Assembly: GCA_947683425.1 (NCBI GenBank) | Contig: CANTUQ010000031.1 | Coordinates: forward strand, 8,505,001 to 8,569,000 | DNA length: 64,000 nucleotides | Direction of reading: 5' to 3' | Source of the DNA: Excoecaria cochinchinensis | Taxonomy: Eukaryota > Streptophyta > Magnoliopsida > Malpighiales > Euphorbiaceae | Shown here: positions 46,716 to 57,919 of the stretch, piece after piece | How positions within the stretch are numbered: the stretch's first letter is position 1 | Layout: each line of letters starts with the position of its first letter | The notes under the pieces: model-generated | Databases searched by the model: none | Seen by the model: the letters and a program-made list of their open reading frames with translations, nothing else | Told to the model about the DNA's origin: nothing | Made by a program: the position numbers and the translations under genes

Positions 46716-46727
46716 TGTTATCAGAGC
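46716..46727 (+). other. primer-binding site of I (degenerate)
   Basis: TGTTATCAGAGC, one change from TGGTATCAGAGC, seven bases after the LTR. Confidence 0.8.
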
Positions 46728-46817
46728 GTGGTTTATTCTAAGATCGGAGTGGGGTTTTGTTTAAGTGCATATAGATGCCAATTGGAAGTGAATGATATAT
46801 ATTATGGTACTGATGTA

Positions 46818-46838
46818 TGCTCGCTCATTTGTTTATAG
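46818..46838 (+). promoter_or_regulatory. predicted splice acceptor before gag of I
   Basis: TGCTCGCTCATTTGTTTATAG ends six bases before the gag ATG. Confidence 0.55.
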
Positions 46839-47870
46839 TGTATAATGGCGTCCGATCAAAGTTTTAGCGTTGGTGGCGTTGAGAGTGGGGCTTCAGCTAG
46901 TGTTGGTCGAGCCGAGGCTCAATAGCAGCAGGCTACTCCTTTAGTGGCTCCTCCTCCTCCTCCGCCACAGCCTGATTTTTTGAATACGATGGCGGACTAC
47001 ATTCAGCATCGTTTACGAGCTAAACAGGCACAACAGCCACCAGTGCCAGTGCAACCTCCTGCTTTGCCTCAGAAGAAGCCGATTTTGGAGCAGTTAAAAA
47101 AAATGGGAGTCGATGATTTCTTTGGTCAAGACCTGATGACACCAGAACAAGTAAAAGAATTGCTGTTTCGCATAAAGAGATTGTTTGAGATCACACATAG
47201 CCCTCCAGAGGAGATGTTTGAGGGGACTATTGCCTTGCTTTAGGGTCCAGCTTACTTTTGGTGGGATTCAGTGAGGAAGCACACTTCAGCAGATCAATTG
47301 ACCTGGGATTTATTTTTAGCCTAGTTTGAGAAGAAATACATTAGGGCAGAGTATAAAGCTTTAATGCAAGATGTCTTTTGGAGACTGAGACAGGGAAACA
47401 AGACAGTGGTGAAGTATGAGAGAGATTTTGAGCGACTGAGTGCCTACCTAGATGATGTTCTGAGAACAGAGGACAGACTGTGTAACACCCCGCCATCCCC
47501 GTTGGAAGGATACCGGAGTGCCACGCGGGCAAACACATATAAACATATACATTTACACATGTCTAAATAAATAAAAGAAAACCAAATGAGATTTAAAGAA
47601 ACTTTTAATCATTTAATCAGAAAATTCCTATAACATATATATATCAAGTCCTTATACATATATCATATTTATATCGCTTTTACAAAAAGAGGCTCGTATG
47701 CAATTACATTTACAAAAAGAATACTTGTTCCTTTACAAAAGATTCATTTTGCTAATTACAAGCCATATACAAAAGTAATTACAGCGGAAGACTTCAAAAA
47801 ATAAAACAACTTCATCCAAAAAGACTCCTAGTGGCCGACCTGCAGATCTCTGACTCTCAACTGAACTCGC

Positions 47871-47918
47871 CACCTGCACGGGAAAAGAGCCCGTGCTAAG
47901 CGATAACGCTTAGTGGGG
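47871..47918 (-). other. double stem-loop motif, copy 7 (3' LTR of G)
   Basis: CTAAGCGATAACGCTTAG plus CACGGG with CCCGTG (six-base arms around AAAAGAG), 390 bp from the LTR end. This is the most complete form. Confidence 0.75.
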
Positions 47919-48116
47919 AGGAACAAAACAAAATAACAATATACATATACAATACAAGTAACTAACAAATACAAACATACTTTTCTACATTACACCGATA
48001 TAGAATATTCACGAATTCATTTGCAACGTATACCTTTAATCATGTCAATAAACATCTAAATATATATATATATCACATATAAACATGTAGCCTGATTAGT
48101 CTGGTATAAACCTAAG

Positions 48117-48332
48117 AAGTGGATACGGTCATTTGGATACTGATAGAACACAATATCCCAAGCATATAGAGACATGAGTCTCAAACATGTATTTTTCATA
48201 TAGAGACCGAGGTCTCGCTTTATTTTCATATAGACCAAACATGGTCGAAATAAGGATCCAAATGGACCCGCATATATCGTTTTATCATATAGCAGCTGCA
48301 CACACACACAGACCTAAGTAAGCGCTTACTTA
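48117..48332 (-). other. hairpin ladder and palindrome, 3' LTR of G
   Basis: GAGACATGAGTCTC, GAGACCGAGGTCTC (48203-48216), GACCAAACATGGTC and GGATCCAAATGGACCC, ending with the perfect 18-bp TAAGTAAGCGCTTACTTA (48315-48332). Confidence 0.65.
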
Positions 48333-48695
48333 TCCACTACTATGACTTATACAGGCTTAAATGACACAACTCAATAATTCATATATCAAATCATGAGAAT
48401 TTCATTAAATACTAGCTTATAAATCATGTATACTCGTATAATAATCAAATTCAAAAACATTTAAACATATAACTATTAACTACAGGAGGTAATAAGAACA
48501 AATAGCTCACATTGAATTAATCCATGTCAAATAAATTATTAATTATTAATTATGTATACAAAACCCAATATTAAGCAATTAATAAAATACAATCAAATTT
48601 TAAAACTAATTAATCGTCATGTAATGTAAAACCCTTGAAATCAGAAGTTAAAAATCATGCTTTTTTAAAAAAAACAGGCAACTGAAGGAAGGCTG

Positions 48696-49003
48696 GTCAC
48701 GTCGTGACCTCCAGTCACGTCGTGACTCCAGCTTCACGCGAGCGCCAGGCAGAGGAGCAAGGCAAGGCAAAGCAAGGCAAGGCAAGGCAAGGCAGTCACG
48801 GCGTGACCACCAGTCACGTCGCGTGACGCCTGTGAGAGGAGAGGGAGAAGTCGCGCAGGAAAGGCGAAAGTCACGGCGTGATGCCGCTTCACGCCACGTG
48901 ACCTTCAGCAAAGAAGGAGTCACGGCGTGAAGCTGCTCCGCGCCTCGTGACCTTCAACCGAGAAGGGGGTCACGGCGTGACCACCAGTCACGTCTCGTGA
49001 CCT
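48696..49003 (-). repeat. CpG-rich palindrome array, 3' LTR of G
   Basis: GTCACGTCGTGAC and GTCACGGCGTGAC units, with starts near 48696, 48795, 48870, 48919 and 48969, each paired with a second palindrome such as GTCACGTCTCGTGAC. 1057-1364 bp from the LTR start. Confidence 0.75.
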
Positions 49004-50025
49004 TCTTCTCACACTTCTGCTTCTCTTCTCAAACTTCATCATCTTCTCAAAACCAAATCCCAGAAAAACGTAGAAAACCCAGAAAATTCCAGAAAACAGA
49101 GTACTTCCTAATTTCAAAACCCCAGCTTATCCAAAACCATTTTTCATGTATTAATCATTCAAACACATACCCTCAAGACTCAAGAACTCATTTCCTGTAA
49201 TTATAATATAACTATGTATTTTAAGTGTGAAAACAGAGACAAAACCAGAAGGTCAATATTCCATAATTCCTCATTCAAACTAATGCTTAATCAATTCATT
49301 TACCAACTCATGTTATTCCTCTCCACCTAAATCATGTAAACACAGTACATTTCTCATGCATTTAGGTAAACAAATACACATACTAACATTCACATTAGAA
49401 CAGTAACTAGGATCCAAAACGAGAAAAGCAGACACACTCCCAAACCTGTATGAAATCCCAAAATGTCCACTGTATCCTCTTCAATCCACAACCTTGCCCT
49501 TTCCCTTCTCCTTCCTTTTATCTTCTAAAGCTTGCAAACAAGTAAAATCACACTTCATTATCCAAGAACAGAATCTTATAAACCCAAACGAAAAGGAGAA
49601 CCACATGAAAACCAAAAGCCACTTACCTTCTGTAAATCCCTTTAAAGCTCACAACCTAAGTTCAAAACTGAAGGATTCACACATGCAAAAGAAAGAACAG
49701 TAGAATGTGGTTTTTACGTGAGAGAGAGAGAGCAAGAAGAGAGAAAACTTTTTTAGTCCTTTGTTTCAAAACCAACTGAGTTTTTCTCATTCTTCCCTTT
49801 TCCCTCAACATGTGCACACACACATTCCACCTGGCACACATGCACAATTACACATATCCACAAGTTACTCTTCTACCCTTAGCTCAAAGATCTGTAGATA
49901 GGCTCTTATTAAATTCTTTTTACTCATATATTAAAAATCTGCCATCCATTAACCTAAATTCTTGCTATTTAGTCCTCTTACCTTAAATAAAATACCAAAT
50001 TGCCCTTAATTGTTCAATTAAAATT

Positions 50026-51368
50026 CTAATTTCCAAATAAGCCACTTGTGGGGTGTGACAACTCACCCCTCCTTAAGAAAATTTCGTCCTCGAAATTTCC
50101 TTGCTTATCCAAACACATCTCAAATATCAAAACCGAAACGAGACAAAACTGAACATGTAAACACTTACCCGAAGGACCCGCTGCACCCGTCGCATCTCTA
50201 GCAATCATTGCATAACCTCTATACTGATTATGATCCTCAGTAGCACCAGGTCGCTGCACTGTTTCTGATGGTGCTCTCGGAGTTCGACTTCCTTCACGAT
50301 TGCTTTGGATAACATTGGATTTTCGGCTTTCTTGTTGATTCTGGTTCTCTTGTCGACTAGGGCAAAAGGCAAACCGATGTTCCATGCTTCCACACTTGAA
50401 ACAAGCACCGGTAATCTTGCGACACGTACCCCAATGGTACCTATGACAGTGCTCACATTCTGGTGCTCGATTTCCTTTATTTCCTTGTGGGGTTACACTC
50501 TCTACCTGTGAAGGCATCTGAACACTCCCTCTAGATCCTTGCTCAACTGGTGTACCCTTTGCTTTCTTAGCACTCACATTTCCCCCTTCTGGTGCTCTCC
50601 TCTTCTGTGCCATCTTCTGCTTAATCTCCTCAGATTCCTCTAACCTCATTGCTGCAGCCACAATCTGATAATACCCAACTGGCTGCAAGACAATCATCGC
50701 AGACAAAGGGCCTCTGAATACCTCATGCAATCCCTCTAAAAAGTGCCTACATCTGAACTCATCTGTCAACAACTGCTCAGGCACATACTTACTTAACCGG
50801 TTGAACTCCTTATCATACTCACTGACAGTCATTCCCCTTTGCTTCAAGCTAATGAACTCTCTCCATTTCGCTTCTTGGTATGCCTTCGTTATATACTTCT
50901 GCTCAAACTCTTTCTTGAAATATTCCCAAGTCAGTTCAGCTGGTCGCTGAGGATTCCTCATCACAAGTTCCCACCAATCATATGCTGATCCCTGAAGCAA
51001 CGATATAGCACATAAAGCTCTCTGATCAGCAGGACATCTAATCTCTTGCAAAATCCTGTCCACTCTCTTCAACCAAAACTCAGCCACATCGGACTCATCT
51101 AAAGCAGTCCCATGAAAATCCTCTGCTCCTCTTTTTCTTAACATCTCAGTTGGAGCCTTAGGTGCAGTCAACCTATCAACCACTTGTAATAACCCCTGAA
51201 CTAACGCTGGATCCAAACCAATTCCTCTATTTGCACCCCAGCTGGTGCAGGTTCCTGTGCAGGCCTATCCTGTCTAACTGGATCATCTCTTCTAACTGGA
51301 TTCTCTCTAGGACCCACATTATAACTGCTCATAGTGTCGCCCATATACTCACTTGGATCCGACTCCAT
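50026..51368 (-). pseudogene. gag of G: 396-codon open frame with an upstream frameshift
   Basis: The likely start is ATG 51368 (MESDPSEYMGDTMSS), seven bases after a TGTAG acceptor. A one-base loss in the G run near 51237-51240 breaks the frame after about 45 codons. The main frame (51216-50026) then runs intact: RKRGAEDFHGTALDESDVAE, LLQGSAYDWWEL, WREFISLKQRGMTVSEYDKEF, a Lys/Arg-rich stretch, a first Cys/His cluster CEHCHRYHWGTC and the zinc knuckle CFKCGSMEHRFAFC. It ends YAMIARDATGAAGPSG, where protease begins in E, then jumps to the GNFEDEIFLRRG 3' end and reads a little way into the LTR. This Gag could supply particle protein if the shift is a recent or sequencing change. Confidence 0.8.
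50061..50098 (-). other. polypurine tract and 3' hairpin of G
   Basis: Minus-strand AAGGAGGGGTGAGT abuts the LTR. AAATTTCGAGGACGAAATTT precedes it, a perfect inverted repeat read in the GNFEDEIF frame. Confidence 0.85.
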
Positions 51369-51392
51369 ATAAACACTACAAAACACAAGACA
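51369..51392 (-). promoter_or_regulatory. predicted splice acceptor before gag of G
   Basis: Minus-strand TGTCTTGTGTTTTGTAG has AG at 51377-51376, seven bases before ATG. Confidence 0.55.
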
Positions 51393-51486
51393 TCTGCATT
51401 AGTCCACTATACAAAACTGACTCTCATGCATAAACTCGACTCTATACTCAAACAATCACAACATAACCCAGAACCACCAAACCTGG

Positions 51487-51498
51487 GCTCTGATACCA
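51487..51498 (-). other. primer-binding site of G (tRNA-iMet)
   Basis: Exact minus-strand TGGTATCAGAGC three bases after the LTR. Confidence 0.95.
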
Positions 51499-51891
51499 AG
51501 CTGTAACACCCCGCCATCCCCATTGGAAGGATACCGGAGTGCCACGCGGGCAAACACATATAAACATATACATTTACACATGTATAAATAAATAAAAGAA
51601 AACCAAATGAGATTTAAAGAAACTTTTAATCATTTAATCAGAAAATTCCTGTAACATATATATATCAAGTCCTTATACATATATCATATTTATATCGCTT
51701 TTACAAAAAGAGGCTCGTATGCAATTACATATACAAAAAGAATACTTGTTCCTTTACAAAAGATTCATTTTGCTAATTACAAGCCATATACAAAAGTAAT
51801 TACAGCGGAAGACTTCAAAAAATAAAACAACTTCATCCAAAAAGACTCCTAGTGGCCGACCTGCAGATCTCTGACTCTCAACTGAACTCGC

Positions 51892-51939
51892 CACCTGCAC
51901 GGGAAAAGAGCCCGTGCTAAGCGATAACGCTTAGTGGGG
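51892..51939 (-). other. double stem-loop motif, copy 8 (5' LTR of G)
   Basis: Identical to copy 7. Confidence 0.75.
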
Positions 51940-52137
51940 AGGAACAAAACAAAATAACAATATACATATACAATACAAGTAACTAACAAATACAAACATA
52001 CTTTTCTACATTACACCGATATAGAATATTCACGAATTCATGTGCAACGTATACCTTTAATCATGTCAATAAACATCTAAATATATATATATATCACATA
52101 TAAACATGTAGCCTGATTAGTCTGGTATAAACCTAAG

Positions 52138-52353
52138 AAGTGGATACGGTCATTTGGATACTGATAGAACACAATATCCCAAGCATATAGAGACATGAGT
52201 CTCAAACATGTATTTTTCATATAGAGACCGAGGTCTCGCTTTATTTTCATATAGACCAAACATGGTCGAAATAAGGATCCAAATGGACCCGCATATATCG
52301 TTTTATCATATAGCAGCTGCACACACACACAGACCTAAGTAAGCGCTTACTTA
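52138..52353 (-). other. hairpin ladder and palindrome, 5' LTR of G
   Basis: Same series as the other LTR, ending in TAAGTAAGCGCTTACTTA at 52336-52353. Confidence 0.65.
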
Positions 52354-52716
52354 TCCACTACTATGACTTATACAGGCTTAAATGACACAACTCAATAATT
52401 CATATATCAAATCATGAGAATTTCATTAAATACTAGCTTATAAATCATGTATACTCGTATAATAATCAAATTCAGAAACATTTAAACATATAACTATTAA
52501 CTACAGGAGGTAATAAGAACAAATAGCTCACATTGAATTAATCCATGTCAAATAAATTATTAATTATTAATTATGTATAGAAAACCCAATATTAAGCAAT
52601 TAATAAAATACAATCAAATTTTAAAACTAATTAATCGTCATGTAATGTAAAACCCTTGAAATCAGAAGTTAAAAATCATGCTTTTTAAAAAAAAACAGGC
52701 AACTGAAGGAAGGCTG

Positions 52717-53023
52717 GTCACGTCGTGACCTCCAGTCACGTCGTGACTCCAGCTTCACGCGAGCGCCAGGCAGAGGAGCAAGGCAAGGCAAGGCAAGGCA
52801 AAGCAAGGCAAGGCAGTCACGGCGTGACCACCAGTCACGTCGCGTGATGCCTGTGAGAGGAGAGGGAGAAGTCGCGCAGGAAAGGCGAAAGTCACGGCGT
52901 GATGCCGCTTCACGCCACGTGACCTTCAGCAAAGAAGGAGTCACGGCGTGAAGCTGCTCCGCGCCTCGTGACCTTCAACCGAGAAGGGGGTCACGGCGTG
53001 ACCACCAGTCACGTCTCGTGACC
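52717..53023 (-). repeat. CpG-rich palindrome array, 5' LTR of G
   Basis: Same units as the left copy; differences include one GTGACGCC to GTGATGCC change and a reshuffled GGCAA run. Confidence 0.75.
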
Positions 53024-53640
53024 TTCTTCTCACACTTCTGCTTCTCTTCTCAAACTTCATCATCTTCTCAAAACCAAATCCCAGAAAAACGTAGAAAACC
53101 CAGAAAATTCCAGAAAACAGAGTACTTCCTAATTTCAAAACCCCAGCTTATCCAAAACCATTTTTCATGTATTAATCATTCAAACACATACCCTCAAGAC
53201 TCAAGAACTCATTTCCTGTAATTATAATATAACTATGTATTTTAAGTGTGAAAACAGAGACAAAACCAGAAGGTCAATATTCCATAATTCCTCATTCAAA
53301 CTAATGCTTAATCAATTCATTTACCAACTCATGTTATTCCTCTCCACCTAAATCATGTAAACACAGTACATTTCTCATGCATTTAGGTAAATAAATACAC
53401 ATACTAACATTCACATTAGAACAGTAACTAGGATCCAAAACGAGAAAAGCAGACACACTCCCAAACCTGTATGAAATCCCAAAATGTCCACTGTATCCTC
53501 TTCAATCCACAACCTTGCCCTTTCCCTTCTCCTTCCTTTTATCTTCTAAAGCTTGCAAACAAGTAAAATCACACTTCATTATCCAAGAACAGAATCTTAT
53601 AAACCCAAACGAAAAGGAGAACCACATGAAAACCAAAAGC

Positions 53641-53651
53641 CACTTACCTTC
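53641..53651 (-). promoter_or_regulatory. splice donor-like site, 5' LTR of G
   Basis: Minus-strand AGAAGGTAAGTG, GT at 53647-53646, 435 bp from the LTR start. Confidence 0.6.
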
Positions 53652-54659
53652 TGTAAATCCCTTTAAAGCTCACAACCTAAGTTCAAAACTGAAGGATTCA
53701 CACATGCAAAAGAAAGAACAGTAGAATGTGGTTTTTACGTGAGAGAGAGAGAGCAAGAAGAGAGAAAACTTTTTCAGTCCTTTGTTTCAAAACCAACTGA
53801 GTTTTTCTCATTCTTCCCTTTTCCCTCACCACGTGCACACACACATTCCACCTGGCACACATGCACAATTACACATATCCACAAGTTACTCTTCTACCCT
53901 TAGCTCAAAGATCTGTAGATAGGCTCTTATTAAATTCTTTTTACTCATATATTAAAAATCTGCCATCCATTAACCTAAATTCTTGCTATTTAGTCCTCTT
54001 ACCTTAAATAAAATACCAAATTGCCCTTAATTGTTCAATTAAAATTCTAATTTCCAAATAAGCCACTTGTGGGGTGTGACAGACTGATGGAGAGATTTGA
54101 GCGGGATCTTCATAACCGCATTAAATAGGTAGTTGTTGGCTAGAGACATCTAGATTTGAGATCACTAGTGGAAGCTGCTGTTAAAGTTGTGGCAGCACAG
54201 ATAGGTAAAGCAGATAGACAGGCTCAGTTCCAATAGAAAAGGAAACCGGGTCAATCCAGTGGTGGGGGTCATCAGAGTAAGAGATCCAAAGGGCCACCTC
54301 CTTCTCAAAGTCGAGGATCCGTGGCTCCAGCTCATAGTCAGAAGAATCCGATGGGTAGTGGTGTCCCAGCATCTTTAGTGGGTAGTGCATCGAGGGGCAG
54401 AGGCCAAGGCACTCCCCAGCAATGTGGTCATTGTGGTAGGTCACATCTAGATGAGTGTAGATATCTATCGGGTGCCTGTTTCAAGTGCCGATCGAAGGAG
54501 CATTTAGTCAAAGATTGTCCTAATGTAATGCCATTATCAGCTACTTCACCCGCTCCCGATGTAGGCTCTTCAACACCCAGAGGTAGAGGCAGAGGGGCAG
54601 CCTTACATACTGCAGCTAGACTTCCTCTACAGCCATCTCAGGGTGTAGGCCGCACGTAT

Positions 54660-57600
54660 GCAGTGAGAGCCATAGATCAAGAGGATGCACCTGATGTTAT
54701 TATAGGTAAATTCTCCTTATTATCTGACACAGTTTATGCACTTATTGATCCCGAGTCTACACACTCCTATATTAGCACAGATATTGCACGGGGTAAAGGC
54801 TTAAATGACTCATCTTTAGATCATGATATCTTAGTGACCACTCCATTGGGCCATAGTGTGTTAGTGAATAAAGTATATAGAGATTGTGCCATTAGTGTAC
54901 AAGAGTGTGTTTTTCCAGCCAATTTGATTGAACTTCCCTTCAAAGAGTTTGATGTTAGACTGGGTATGGATTGTTTGGCTACTCACCATGTGATGGTTGA
55001 CTGTAAAAGAAAGAGAGCAACCCTTAAAACTGTAGATGACCAAGAGATCACTGTAGTGGGCCAAAGACTATATTATCTTTCTGATGTGATTTTAGCCACT
55101 TTAGGAAAGCGGTTGATCAGAAAAGGGTGTGTCGCCTACTTATGCTATGCAATGGAGGTAAAGAAAGAAAAACCTAAAGTGATAGATGTGCCAACAGTGT
55201 GTGAATTTCAAGATGTATTCCCTGAAGAACAACCAGGCTTGCCACCTGACAGGGAGATCAAGTTCTCCATTGATGTGGACCCAAGTACTGCACCTATTTC
55301 TATTGCCCCATATAGAATGGCGCCTGCAGAATTTAAAGAACTGAAGATTCAGTTGCAAGAATTACTTGAGAAAGGCTTCATTAGGCCGAGCACATCACTA
55401 TGGGCAACACCAGTGTTATTGGTTAAAAAGAAAGATGGGTCTCTTAGGCTATGCATTGACTACAGGCAGCTGAACAAATTGACAATCAAGAATAAGTATC
55501 CTCTCCACGGTATTGAAGATCTGTTTGATCAATTGAAAGGTGCAGGCATATTTTCAAAGATTGATTTGAGATCGGGTTACCAAAAGCTGAAGATAAAGGA
55601 AGCAGATGTGCCTAAAACTGCCTTCTGTACTAGGTATGGTCACTGTGAGTTCCTGATGATGCCATTTGGACTCACAAATGCACTAGCAGCTTTCATGGAT
55701 CTTATGAATGGATCTTCCATCCCTACCTGGATCAGTTTGTGGTAGTCTTTATCGATGATATTCTGGCATACTCAAAGACCCCAGAAGAGCATGATCGACA
55801 TTTGTGGATTGTTTTATAGACTCTCAAGGATAGGTAGTTGTATGCCAAGTTCAGTAAGTGTGAATTTTGGTTAAATGAAGTCTCATTTCTTGGTCATGTA
55901 GTGTCAGCTGAAGGTATTAAAGTGGACCCTAAGAAGATTGAAGCAGTATTAAAGTGGAGAACAGCCAAGAATGTCATAAAAATCAAAAGCTTCTTGGGTT
56001 TAGCAGGCTACTATAGAAGGTTTGTTAAAGGCTTTTCCATTATTGTAGCGCCCTTACCTTGCCTATTGTAGAAAATGGTTAGGTTTGAGTGGAATGAAAA
56101 GTGTTAAGCCAGTGTTGAGAAGCTTAAGAAGATGTTGACAGAAGCTCCAGTGTTGACACAGCTCGAGTTAGGTAAAGATTTCACAATTTATAGTGATGAT
56201 TCTTTGAATGGGTTGGGTTGTGTACTCATACAGGATGGTAAAGTAGTTGCTTTTATTTCACGATAGCTTAAGAATCGTGAAAAGAACTATCCTACTCATG
56301 ATCTTGAGCTGGCACCGATAGTGTTTGCATCGAAGATTTGGAGGCACTATCTGTATGGTGAAAGGTGCTACATCTTCACTGATCATAAAAGCTTAAAATA
56401 TTTGCTCACTTAGAAAGAACTCAACCTTAGACAGAGAAGATGGCTTAACCTGATAAAGGATTATGAACATTTCATTGACTACCACCTAGGGAAGGCCAAC
56501 GTTGTTGCAGATGTACTCAGTAAAAAGTTCATGGCAGCATTGAAAGCTAGTAATGTGAAGTTGAATGTGGCTAATAATGGAGCATTGATAGCAGAGTTAC
56601 AAGTGAAGCCTGATGCAACAAGTGAAAGTTGCTCAGAAACAAGATGACAAGATCTCTTGCTTAATGGATCGAGTGAAAGATAGTGATAATGGGGATTATT
56701 CTTTAGCTCCTGATGGCAATCTCTTTTACAAGCAAAGATTGTGTGTGCCGAACCAGCCTGATTTGAAAAAGAGTATCTTAACAGAAGCTCATCACAGCAG
56801 CTATGCTATGCATCCAGGTGGTAACAAAATGTATCAAGACTTGAAGATGTACTATTGGTAGCCGGGCATGAAGCAGGATGTGACAGAATTTATGGGTAAG
56901 TGTCTGATATGCCAACAAGTTAACGCAGAACATTATGTGCCATCTGGGTTACTTCAACCTATCTCTATACCCAAGTGGAAATGGGAGCGAGCAACTATGG
57001 ATTTTGTGACAAAGTTACCACTCACCCGAAAGAAGCATGATGCAATTTGGGCGATTATTGACAAGCTTACTAAATCAGCTCACTTCTTACCACTGAGGAT
57101 GGATTACCCATTGTCCAAATTAGCCGAGATCTACATCAATGAGATAGTGAGGCTTCATGGAGTGCAATCTTCCATCATTTCTGATAGAGATCCAAGGTTC
57201 ACTTCCCAGTTTTGGAAGAAGCTGCAAGAAGCCTTGGGTACGAAATTGCATTTCAGTATGGCATTCCACCAACAAACAGATGGTAAATCAGAGCAAGTCA
57301 TCCACATACTCGAGGATATATTGAGATGTTGTGTTCTTGAGTTCAAGAATAGCTGGGAAAGGTATTTACCATTAGCTGAATTCACTTACAACAACAGCTA
57401 TCAGTCTAATGTCAAGATGGCTCCATATGAAGCATTGTATGGAAGGAAGTGCAGGACTCCTTTATGTTGGATAGAATTAAGTAAAAATAAGTTGGTAGGG
57501 TCAGATCTCATTCGGGAAACAAAAGAGAAAGTTCGTGTAATCAAAGATGACTAAAAGAAGGGCAAGTTGAGTTCGAGATTCATTGGACCCTATGAAATTG

Positions 57601-57919
57601 TGCAGTAAGTGGGATCAGTGGCTTATAGGCTGAAGCTACCACAGACATTGGAGAAGATCCATGATGTATTTCACGTATCAATGCTACGAAGGTACAAATC
57701 GGATCCAAGCCATGTGATCAAGCCAGAGGAGACACAAGTGCGGCCTGACATGACTTATGAGGAATACCCAGTGAAGATCTTAGCTAGAGAACTCAGGCAA
57801 CTAAAAAACAAGCAGATCCCTCTCGTGAAAGTGTTGTGGAATCACCATAATGTTGAAGAAGCGACTTGGGAACCCGAAGTGACCATGCAACAGCAATACC
57901 CACAACTTTTCAAATCAGG
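54660..57919 (+). pseudogene. pol of I: protease to chromodomain, broken
   Basis: The protease motif reads DPESTHSY (Gly to Glu) near 54745. RT covers about 55200-55770, with FRPSTSLWATPVLLVKKKDG and IDYRQLNK. A small deletion near 55710 shifts the frame before the intact FIDDIL (about 55750). TAG codons at about 55818, 55834, 56069, 56265 and 56411 and TAA at 56105 lie in the RT/RNase H part; most replace Gln. Another shift lies near 56610. Integrase covers about 56780-57550 with TAG at 56861 (Trp). SDRDPRF is at about 57180, and the family sequence GQSERVI reads GKSEQVI. A deletion of roughly 120 bases near 57552 removes the linker. The chromodomain (MTYEEYPVKILARELRQLKN, EEATWEPE) is intact at 57750-57910. 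Confidence 0.9.

Larger units (their letters stand above)
47481..50060 (-). repeat. 3' LTR of G
   Basis: Plus-strand ends TGTAACACCC and GGGTGTGACA. Same contents as its partner. It differs in a few substitutions and in the order of GGCAA/AGCAA units near 48760-48793. Its reading frames (for example 48648-49117) are readings through the palindrome array. Confidence 0.95.
47481..54081 (-). mobile_element. G: complete gag-only LTR retrotransposon (TR-GAG type)
   Basis: A 6601-bp element with two 2580-bp LTRs, a perfect TSD GACTG (47476-47480 and 54082-54086), primer site, gag and polypurine tract, but no protease, RT, RNase H or integrase. By eye the LTRs differ at only some 15-20 places, so it inserted recently and must have used another element's enzymes. 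The layout corresponds to the published class of terminal-repeat elements with a GAG domain. Solo LTR K belongs to a related family. Confidence 0.95.
51502..54081 (-). repeat. 5' LTR of G
   Basis: Partner of the left LTR with identical length and ends. Contains the same motif (51892-51939), ladder (52138-52353), array (52717-53023) and donor. Confidence 0.95.
46845..54660 (+). pseudogene. gag of I, split by element G and with nonsense codons
   Basis: ATG at 46845 begins MASDQSFSVGG. TAG at 46923, 47242 and 47321 replace Gln. The capsid region (VDDFFGQDLMTPEQVKELL, FWRLRQGNKTVVKYERDFER) stops at 47480, where element G inserted, and resumes at 54087 (LMERFERDLHNRIK). More TAG codons lie at about 54126, 54141 and 54235. 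From 54321 the frame is open: a first Cys/His cluster CGHCGRSHLDEC, then the zinc knuckle CFKCRSKEHLVKDC at about 54478-54519, then a Gly/Arg-rich stretch leading into protease. Role as Gag in other elements; dead. Confidence 0.85.

Noticed and set aside
46944..47243. Proline-rich ORF as a separate gene
   Set aside because: It is the N-terminal part of the gag of element I, in frame with the MASD start at 46845.
48648..49117. Small ORFs repeated identically at 52669-53138, suggesting a conserved protein
   Set aside because: They are the two LTRs of one young element; the peptides (RRDW, SRRD repeats) come from reading CpG palindromes.
49020..49200. Possible host exon (67-codon ORF)
   Set aside because: Present in both LTRs of G, next to the array, with no protein similarity I recognise.
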